A stretch of 64,000 bases of DNA, from assembly GCF_009380165.1 (NCBI RefSeq), contig NZ_WHUF01000004.1, positions 310,001 through 374,000 of the forward strand, given 5' to 3'. Position 1 is the first letter of the stretch. Each line of letters begins with the position of its first letter. The position numbers and the translations under genes are program-made. Shown here piece after piece: positions 58,641 through 64,000 of the stretch. The notes beneath the pieces were generated by a model. That model made no database searches. It saw only the letters and a program-made list of their open reading frames with translations, and was not told the origin of the DNA. The DNA is from Rugamonas rivuli. Its GTDB lineage: Bacteria; Pseudomonadota; Gammaproteobacteria; Burkholderiales; Burkholderiaceae_D.

Positions 58641-59071
58641 GTATGCCCGGAGATCCCGGTCGCAGGTAATTGGACATGATCGGAATCCAATTCAATGATG
58701 AAGCGATTCACAACATCACGATCACTCTCCGTCTTAATATTTTTCTTCAAGACGGGAGTGACATGATATGCAATGAATTGTCGATCATTGGGCTTGCTGG
58801 GCAACGCCTCTTTGACAACCGCGATCAGCGTCGGCAAGGACATAAATGAAGCAAACACTTCATATGGCTTCGAACTAGCGAATGGCATCTTCCTGAGGTA
58901 AAAGCGTGCCAAACGTATCTGATCAGGCCGCTTCCATGAGCGATGCGCCATCATTTTGAACGCTTCGCTGTAGTTCGATGCCTCGACCGGAAAGGTCTCC
59001 ATGAGGAGCGTCGCTGCGTCCTCCGACGGCAGTCCTTTCAGCTTAGTTTCAATCATAGCTTGGTTAGTCAT
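58637..59071 (-). CDS. Protein of unknown function
   Basis: A 144-residue protein with a strong GGAGG site. It is probably all-helical and cytoplasmic (SEDAATLLMETFPVEASNYSEAFKMMAHRSWKRPDQIRLARFYLRKMP). I recognise no family. The DNA is AT-richer than its neighbours, suggesting a different origin. Confidence 0.7.
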   Translation of the reverse strand: MTNQAMIETKLKGLPSEDAATLLMETFPVEASNYSEAFKMMAHRSWKRPDQIRLARFYLRKMPFASSKPYEVFASFMSLPTLIAVVKEALPSKPNDRQFIAYHVTPVLKKNIKTESDRDVVNRFIIELDSDHVQLPATGISGHT

Positions 59072-59202
59072 ATGAACCTCCGAGCTTCAATATTACGGGG
59101 AAGATTCGGGATCACAAACGAAATTTTTTTCTCCTAACGTTGACACAGCGCCCCCACAGGGTGCGCTCATATCAATACTACCCCGAAGCCAACAAGATCA
59201 CT

Positions 59203-59946
59203 TCAATCCAACGAAGACAACGCGATAGCATCAACACCAGCGGCCTGGCGAAGCGGACAGGACGGATCGTTCGCCGCGCGCCATACCGCTTGCGCCACGT
59301 CCTCAGCGTGCGTAACCTCCGACGATAGGCCCCACGCCTCGAAGACGCTCTTCGCCAGACCGGCGTAGGCCTCGGGAATCGAATCCTGCATGCGCGCTTT
59401 AGCGTTCTCGCCGAACCTGGTGGTTGGCGCACGTCCCGGCAGCACCAGGTTCACGCGCACATTGAATTGCTGAAGCTCCAGCGCGAGCGACTCGGTGAAC
59501 GCATTGACCGCCGCCTTGCTCGCCGTGTACACCGACAGCAAAGGCAGTGGCACCAAGGTCACGCTCGACGTCACGTTGATGACCACACCCGCCCGCCGCA
59601 GCCTGAACTGCGGCAGTACAGCCTGCGTCATCGCGATGGTGCCGAGGGTGTTCGTTTCGAAGACATCGCGTGCGGTTGCCATCGGGATGCCCTCCAACGC
59701 ACCCAGCACGCCTATTCCCGCATTGTTGACCAGCACGTCGACCGGTCCCGCCGCCTCCACCGCGCGGCGGATGCTGTCGGCATCGGTGACATCGAGCGCG
59801 ATCACGCGCAGGTGTTCGGAACGCGGCAGCACGTCCTCGCGCGGTGTACGCATGGTGGCGATGACCTTCCAATCGCGGTCGAGGAAGTAGCGGGCGGTTT
59901 CGAGGCCGAAACCGGATGAGCATCCGGTGATGAGGACGGTTTTCAT
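59203..59946 (-). CDS. SDR family oxidoreductase
   Basis: A 247-residue classical short-chain dehydrogenase. Cofactor motif TGCSSGFG, NNAG in VLVNNAGIGVLG, catalytic Ser in NVTSSVT and YTASK. The ATG at 59946 has an AGGAG site. It is divergent from an AraC regulator that probably controls it. Substrate unknown. Confidence 0.93.
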   Translation of the reverse strand: MKTVLITGCSSGFGLETARYFLDRDWKVIATMRTPREDVLPRSEHLRVIALDVTDADSIRRAVEAAGPVDVLVNNAGIGVLGALEGIPMATARDVFETNTLGTIAMTQAVLPQFRLRRAGVVINVTSSVTLVPLPLLSVYTASKAAVNAFTESLALELQQFNVRVNLVLPGRAPTTRFGENAKARMQDSIPEAYAGLAKSVFEAWGLSSEVTHAEDVAQAVWRAANDPSCPLRQAAGVDAIALSSLD

Positions 59947-59978
59947 GGCGACTCCTGTTGAGTGGTTTTCAGTAGCCA

Positions 59979-59988
59979 AACTATAGTT
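59979..59988. promoter_or_regulatory. 10-bp palindrome in the SDR/AraC promoter region
   Basis: AACTATAGTT is a perfect 10-bp palindrome 33 bp before the SDR start. It could be part of the promoter -10 region or a regulator site. Confidence 0.3.
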
Positions 59989-60012
59989 CGCGCCCTTCGG
60001 ACTTGCTACAAT

Positions 60013-60043
60013 CAACAGTCCACATTTAATGAGCAATAGTCCA
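60013..60043. promoter_or_regulatory. Tandem direct repeat, probable AraC-type operator
   Basis: CAACAGTCCA (60013-60022) and CAATAGTCCA (60034-60043) are direct repeats with starts 21 bp apart, two helical turns. AraC-family regulators bind such direct repeats. The second copy sits just before the ATG at 60047, which supports that start over the one at 60029. Confidence 0.5.
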
Positions 60044-60046
60044 GAT

Positions 60047-60949
60047 ATGATAGATCCGCTTGCCGAGGTCGTCACGCTGCTGCAGCCGCAAGCCCGGTTC
60101 TCCAAGGTCGTCAGCGCCGCAGGTTCCTGGCGCGTGCGGCGTTCGGAATCCGGGCAGCCGTTCTACTGCGTGATCCTTGCAGGCGCGTGCCGCCTTAAAC
60201 TCAATGGGCAGGAGCCGATCCCATTGCAGCAAGGCGACTTCGTCCTGGTGCCGTCGGCATACGGCTTCACGATGACCAGCATGAAGCCGCCGGCAGCGAA
60301 GCACCGGGATGCCCCGCCCGTCCAGTTGCCGAATGGCGAATTCCGCCACGGCCCACAAGACGTGCCGGCCGACACGCAACTGCTGGTGGGCTATTGCACC
60401 TTCGGCTCGCCCGATGCGGCCTTGCTGGTTTCACTGCTGCCGCAACTGGTGCATGTGCGCGGCGAGCCGCGGCTGTCCACCATCGTGCAGTTGGTGGGAG
60501 AAGAATCGCGGGCGGCACGGCCAGCGCGAGAAGTGATACTGGCGCGGCTGCTGGAGGTGCTGCTGATCGAAGCGCTGCGATCCGCAGCGGGGACGGCTGC
60601 GTCGCCGGGCCTGCTGCGCGGCCTGGCCGACGAGCGCCTCGCCGTCGCGTTACGGCGCATGCATGAAGACATGACCAAGCCGTGGACGGTCGCGCAACTG
60701 GCGAAGGAAGCGGCCCTTTCGCGCTCGACCTTCTTCGAGCGGTTCAGCCGCGCAATGGGTGTGGCGCCGATGGCGTATCTGCTCACCTGGCGCATGGCAC
60801 TGGCGAAGAACCTGCTGCGGCAGCAAGAGGCAGGCATCGCCGAGATTGCCGAGCGCGTCGGCTACGGATCTGCCAGCGCGTTCAGCGTCGCCTTCAGCCG
60901 CCATGTCGGCCTGCCGCCGGCGCGTTATGTGCGAGAGCAGATGGTTTGA
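60047..60949 (+). CDS. AraC family transcriptional regulator
   Basis: A 300-residue regulator with an N-terminal cupin (AraC_binding_2/cupin_6 type, FYCVILAGACRLKLNGQEPIPLQQGDFVLVP) and two C-terminal HTH motifs (WTVAQLAKEAALSRSTFFERF; IAEIAERVGYGSASAFSVAFSRHVG). The start at 60047 (MIDPLAEVVTLL) matches the usual N-terminus of this family better than 60029. It is divergent from the SDR gene. Confidence 0.92.
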   Translation: MIDPLAEVVTLLQPQARFSKVVSAAGSWRVRRSESGQPFYCVILAGACRLKLNGQEPIPLQQGDFVLVPSAYGFTMTSMKPPAAKHRDAPPVQLPNGEFRHGPQDVPADTQLLVGYCTFGSPDAALLVSLLPQLVHVRGEPRLSTIVQLVGEESRAARPAREVILARLLEVLLIEALRSAAGTAASPGLLRGLADERLAVALRRMHEDMTKPWTVAQLAKEAALSRSTFFERFSRAMGVAPMAYLLTWRMALAKNLLRQQEAGIAEIAERVGYGSASAFSVAFSRHVGLPPARYVREQMV

Positions 60950-60991
60950 TCCGCGTACTATTGAGGATCTTGTGTAGCCAAGGAGTGAAGT

Positions 60992-61387
60992 ATGAAATTA
61001 CGTTTCGCCATCCCGCTGCTGATGCTAGCGATGTCATCCAGCATGGCCGCCGAATTGCCAGCCACATCACGCGCGGAGATCGACGCGCTGTTGAACCGGC
61101 TGGGGAGTTCGGGCTGCCAGTTCAACCGCAACGGCAGCTGGTATAGCTCGGCCGAAGCCAAGGCGCATCTGACAAGCAAGCTGAACTACCTCATCGACAA
61201 GAAGAAGGTTGAAGGAACGGAGCAGTTCATTGCCCTGGCGGCCAGCACCAGCAGCATGTCCGGCAAGGACTACCTGGTGAGATGCGGCACGGCGCAGCCA
61301 GTGCCGAGCAGCGCATGGCTCAAAAGTGAATTGCAATCTATACGAACCAAGCAAGCGCCACCCAAGCAAGAGGCTCAATTGCACTAG
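60992..61387 (+). CDS. DUF5329-like secreted small protein
   Basis: A 131-residue protein with signal peptide MKLRFAIPLLMLAMSSSMAA and an AAGGAG site. The body (EIDALLNRLGSSGCQFNRNGSWYSSAEAKAHLTSKLNYL ... SGKDYLVRCG) fits DUF5329; the two cysteines may pair. Periplasmic, function unknown. Confidence 0.8.
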   Translation: MKLRFAIPLLMLAMSSSMAAELPATSRAEIDALLNRLGSSGCQFNRNGSWYSSAEAKAHLTSKLNYLIDKKKVEGTEQFIALAASTSSMSGKDYLVRCGTAQPVPSSAWLKSELQSIRTKQAPPKQEAQLH

Positions 61388-61490
61388 CTCAGACTTGACC
61401 TGACACCAGCTGACCAAGACTGGTCTTCCACGGCTCTATCTAAGCTAAGCTGCGGCGCAGCCATTCGGGCGCGTTTCTCTGAACGTTGTG

Positions 61491-62195
61491 CTAGATGTCA
61501 TTGAGGTCTTGTCGCAACTGTTCGATTAACTCACCGTCTGGAAGATCAGAATAGGCAAAATCGCCAGCGAGAAAGAATCTGAGAAGTGGGACAAATTCAG
61601 GATCGCTGCGTTTCACCACTTGTAATATCGACGCCCTTCCTTCGATGCTTCCCCGAACCTCAAACGCCTCTGCTTCGCCTTTTAATTCAAACACCAAATA
61701 GTTTGGCCCCCAGTCAATCCAGTGCTCCATCTTCGGCGTGGGATCGTAGATAGCGCACTGGAGGACCATCTGCCGAAAGATCCTGTGAGTAAGCTCAACG
61801 AAAAGAAGAGCAGTATCAACAGCCATTTCCGCTTGTTCTCGACTTGGGTTAACGAAGTCGTGCTCGATCGAATTTCTTAACTTATTGATTTTTTCAAGGA
61901 TGCGCGGAGCGACCAATCCAAGTTTTCTGATCGCCGATACACGCGATGGAAATCCTCCTGAAGTCTGAAGTCCAAGGGTCTCAATGACAGCCTCGATCTG
62001 ACAGTCGATTCCTCGTTTCGCATTTGCCACGGCATCGCGATCTCCACCCTGCGACATGCGAGTCAGAGAGTCCTCTGCCTCTTTCAAATATCCGTGCGGA
62101 GTAACTTCATACGGAAATGAAAAATCGCGAAAAGCACAGCGTTCGTACTCCGTAAGTACATGGTGAAACTCTTGTAGGAACTGCCCAATTTTCAT
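61491..62195 (-). CDS. HEPN-like protein in an AT-richer patch
   Basis: A 234-residue cytoplasmic protein. Residues about 95-145 have INKLRNSIEHDFVNPSREQAEMAVDTALLFVEL, which contains the R-x4-H motif of HEPN ribonuclease-like domains; R and H are in RNSIEH. The rest is unrecognised. No MNT nucleotidyltransferase or other antitoxin gene is adjacent. Base composition is clearly AT-richer than most of the window, so it may be acquired. The start has no obvious ribosome-binding site. Confidence 0.6.
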   Translation of the reverse strand: MKIGQFLQEFHHVLTEYERCAFRDFSFPYEVTPHGYLKEAEDSLTRMSQGGDRDAVANAKRGIDCQIEAVIETLGLQTSGGFPSRVSAIRKLGLVAPRILEKINKLRNSIEHDFVNPSREQAEMAVDTALLFVELTHRIFRQMVLQCAIYDPTPKMEHWIDWGPNYLVFELKGEAEAFEVRGSIEGRASILQVVKRSDPEFVPLLRFFLAGDFAYSDLPDGELIEQLRQDLNDI

Positions 62196-62710
62196 TGATG
62201 AGATCTATCGTGTGCGATAACCGGAGGTTGGAGCGCCTGGCGCGTAAGCTATCCGGTTGATTAAGGATGGACAAATATTACATTAAGGGTCGCCAAGAGC
62301 GAAATCGCGAATTCCGTGCACCAACATAACGATTTGAGGCTTAGCATTCCTTGGAAGCATTTAGTCTTTAGACTTGTGCTGTCAGCTTTGAGATGGGCCG
62401 CGTCGATTTGCTTGCTGATGATGGCGCGCAGCTTCCTGAACTCATCATCAAAGCACTCATCGTTCGCAGCGCGTTTCTTCAAGTGCGGCAGCACCTGAAC
62501 ATCGCGACGTTACGAGAAGACAAGCCTATCGGAATGGAATACAGGGCCGCAGTCAAAGCTGCGGACTTTGCCTCGATCTTCCCTGTCTCGACATTGTGTA
62601 ATTCCACAGTAAGGTTCAAAGACCAAGTCTGAATTCGGGACTAATCCTTGATTTAAGACTAGTAGTTCGACAAAAGTATTTGGCGAGATGCAGTAACGCC
62701 GTCGAGGACA
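62196..62710. other. Gene-poor AT-richer stretch
   Basis: About 500 bp between the HEPN-like gene and the terminator of the PEP-CTERM gene. Only short frames exist (for example minus-strand 62261-62494 and plus-strand 62393-62632); none has a good start signal or a recognisable product. I see no repeats or tRNA. It may be decayed foreign DNA. Confidence 0.5.
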
Positions 62711-62714
62711 AAAA

Positions 62715-62747
62715 AAATCCGCTGCTCCCATGAGGAGTAGCGGATTT
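62715..62747 (-). terminator. Intrinsic terminator of the PEP-CTERM gene
   Basis: A 14-bp stem (62715-62728 with 62734-62747, one G-T pair) around CATGA. On the minus strand it is followed by a run of T (the A-tract at 62710-62717), so it ends the gene at 62763. The other strand has only TTTCTT. Confidence 0.9.
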
Positions 62748-62762
62748 CTTCACCAAGTGCGT

Positions 62763-63452
62763 TCAAGCTGCCGTGGGCGTATGCGCCTTGCGTTTGCGCG
62801 CCACGCAGCCTACCAGCGCCAGGCCGCCGAGCAGCATGGCGTAGGTTTCAGGCTCCGGCACCGCAACCAGCACGTCGCCGTTACGCACAGCCATGGCGCC
62901 GATCAGCCCGGTCTGCGGACTCTCGCCATTGATGCCGGCGAAGAAGCTGAAGTTGTAGGCGTAGTCCCAGTGCGTCGCATGCGGGCCGTCCAGCCAGACC
63001 ATCGCGGGAAGGCCGTCGACGCCGCCGAACGGTCCTTGAGGATGCGTGCCCGTCTGCGGATTGCCATCATGATCGACCGCAGGCTGCGCGCCCAGAATAT
63101 CGTAGTACAAATGGGCCGCGTCGGAACCTATGCCCTTGACGGTGCTGGGATAGTAATCGGAATCGTAGACGCTGCCTGCGGACGGCAGATGCCATCCGGT
63201 CAAACCGCCCCAGTTGAGGCTGGCCCAGCTGCTGGCCTGGGTGTAGGTCATCACATTGGCGCCCGTGGTGGTGCGCAGCCAGGTGATGTCGTAGTCCGCG
63301 TCATACAGGTAGACGGCGTTCGAATCGTTGGCCGAGATCGCATGGAAGAACTGGTCGCGCCCGGCCAGGGGCGTGCCGGCCATGGCTGGCAAGGCGGTGG
63401 CGGCCAGTAGCAATGCGGCAGCGATAGTGCTCAGTTTTTTGTAGTGCTTCAT
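62763..63452 (-). CDS. PEP-CTERM sorting domain protein, DUF1566-like body
   Basis: A 229-residue secreted protein with a GGAGA site, signal peptide MKHYKKLSTIAAALLLAATALPAMA and a C-terminal PEP-CTERM anchor: VPEPETYAMLLGGLALVG followed by ARKRK. The body (ITWLRTTTGANVMTYTQASSWA ... GWHLPSAG) resembles DUF1566/Lcl_C repeats. Exosortase (EpsH/XrtA type) removes the anchor at the outer surface in exopolysaccharide-producing bacteria; no exosortase gene is in this window. Confidence 0.92.
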   Translation of the reverse strand: MKHYKKLSTIAAALLLAATALPAMAGTPLAGRDQFFHAISANDSNAVYLYDADYDITWLRTTTGANVMTYTQASSWASLNWGGLTGWHLPSAGSVYDSDYYPSTVKGIGSDAAHLYYDILGAQPAVDHDGNPQTGTHPQGPFGGVDGLPAMVWLDGPHATHWDYAYNFSFFAGINGESPQTGLIGAMAVRNGDVLVAVPEPETYAMLLGGLALVGCVARKRKAHTPTAA

Positions 63453-63515
63453 TTTAAATTCTCCAGGTTGGAACAGCAGATGAGGACGCCAGTCCGGGCG
63501 TACACGGTGATGAAT

Positions 63516-64000
63516 TCATGCGCGCTTGGCGCGCCGTCCTACGATGCCGAGCAAGCCCAGGCCGGCGAACAGCATCGCGTAGCTGGCCGGTTCCGGCACC
63601 GCCGTCACATTGATGTTGTCCACCTGGACGTAGCTTTGGCTCAGCAGATTGCCGGTGAGGACAACCGACGCCAGATTGGTCCAGCCTTCGAAGTCGACCG
63701 GTGTCAAGCCGCCGCCGTTGTGCGCCTGCACGAAGCCCGAAACAGTCGAGCCATCGGCAAACACGCCCTTGATGCCCATCCTGGCGTCATTGCCGGCAAA
63801 GTCGCCCGGCGAAAATTCCAGGCTGTTGAGGTTGAACAGCGCGGCGTCCTGGCGGCGGAACGTGACCGCGTTGGTCTCGGTGTGGGAGACGATGTCGTGC
63901 GGCGCGAACTTCAGCACATTGGTGCCGTTGCTATACGGCTGGACGCCGCCGGCGACCATTTCGAAGTCAATCGCGGTGAAGACGAAGCCCTGCGTGGTGA
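63516..64000 (-). CDS. PEP-CTERM sorting domain protein, N-terminus missing
   Basis: The frame stays open past the window end (TQGFVFTAIDFEMVAGG), so the Met at 63959 is internal and the gene is cut. The visible part ends in VPEPASYAMLFAGLGLLG and RRAKRA, a PEP-CTERM anchor. The body (LNSLEFSPGDFAGNDARMGIKGVFADGSTVSGFVQ ... SVVLTGNLLSQSYVQVDNINV) looks like a beta-sandwich typical of this group. It lies 63 bp before the next PEP-CTERM gene on the same strand. Confidence 0.92.
   Translation of the reverse strand, partial: TTQGFVFTAIDFEMVAGGVQPYSNGTNVLKFAPHDIVSHTETNAVTFRRQDAALFNLNSLEFSPGDFAGNDARMGIKGVFADGSTVSGFVQAHNGGGLTPVDFEGWTNLASVVLTGNLLSQSYVQVDNINVTAVPEPASYAMLFAGLGLLGIVGRRAKRA

Noticed and set aside
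62261..62494. A 77-codon minus-strand frame in the AT-richer patch
   Set aside because: No ribosome-binding site, no recognisable product, and it ends in a hydrophobic run without gene-like features.

Overview
The window is high-GC, densely coded bacterial DNA with no mobile elements, rRNA or tRNA genes that I can see. The gene families point to a free-living Gram-negative betaproteobacterium, most likely Oxalobacteraceae (Massilia/Duganella type): PEP-CTERM surface proteins, Burkholderiales-type porin, RND and Emr efflux systems with their own outer-membrane factors, DUF1800/DUF1501 pair, secreted chitinases, and a 2-aminoethylphosphonate (2-AEP) operon. The genus is inferred from gene content, not from a marker gene.

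Layout. 1-4858: end of a 2OG-Fe(II) dioxygenase, a receiver-histidine kinase followed by a structured, terminator-ended intergenic RNA candidate, and the DUF1501/DUF1800 export pair. 5028-11956: TetR-controlled RND efflux operon (regulator, outer-membrane factor, adaptor, pump, GyrI-like effector-binding protein). 11988-16233: a second tripartite pump of MFS/Emr type on the opposite strand. 16379-20727: DUF883-like membrane protein, an Ala/Gln-rich protein with 24-residue tandem repeats, and two periplasmic binding proteins. 20721-27715: a large hybrid histidine kinase divergent from a beta-propeller protein ending in a degenerate GGDEF domain. 27792-29615: a secreted GH20-like protein split by a carbohydrate-binding sandwich. 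29622-37163: an eight-gene minus-strand run for 2-AEP uptake and degradation (phnS, phnT, fused phnUV, phnW, phnX, phnF) extended by a GFA-family protein and a phosphinothricin-acetyltransferase-like GNAT, with two PhnF-type palindromes in the divergent promoter shared with a porin. 39657-46175: a tight operon of two GH18 chitinases, one GH19 chitinase and a JmjC/cupin_8 hydroxylase between the GH18 genes. 46468-49962: small stress, signalling and periplasmic genes.

50008-58640 is the most unusual region: a minus-strand run of aldo/keto reductase, FAD monooxygenase, aldo/keto reductase, HAD-IB phosphatase, AfsA-type hotdog protein, MFS exporter and aldo/keto reductase, divergent from a LysR regulator. 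It has the parts list of a gamma-butyrolactone/butenolide-type pathway (synthase, phosphatase, reductases, monooxygenase, exporter) in a Gram-negative setting. 58637-62195 holds a small unknown protein, a divergent SDR/AraC pair with a tandem AraC-type direct repeat, a DUF5329 protein and an AT-richer patch with a HEPN-like protein. The window ends with two tandem PEP-CTERM genes, the second cut by the edge.
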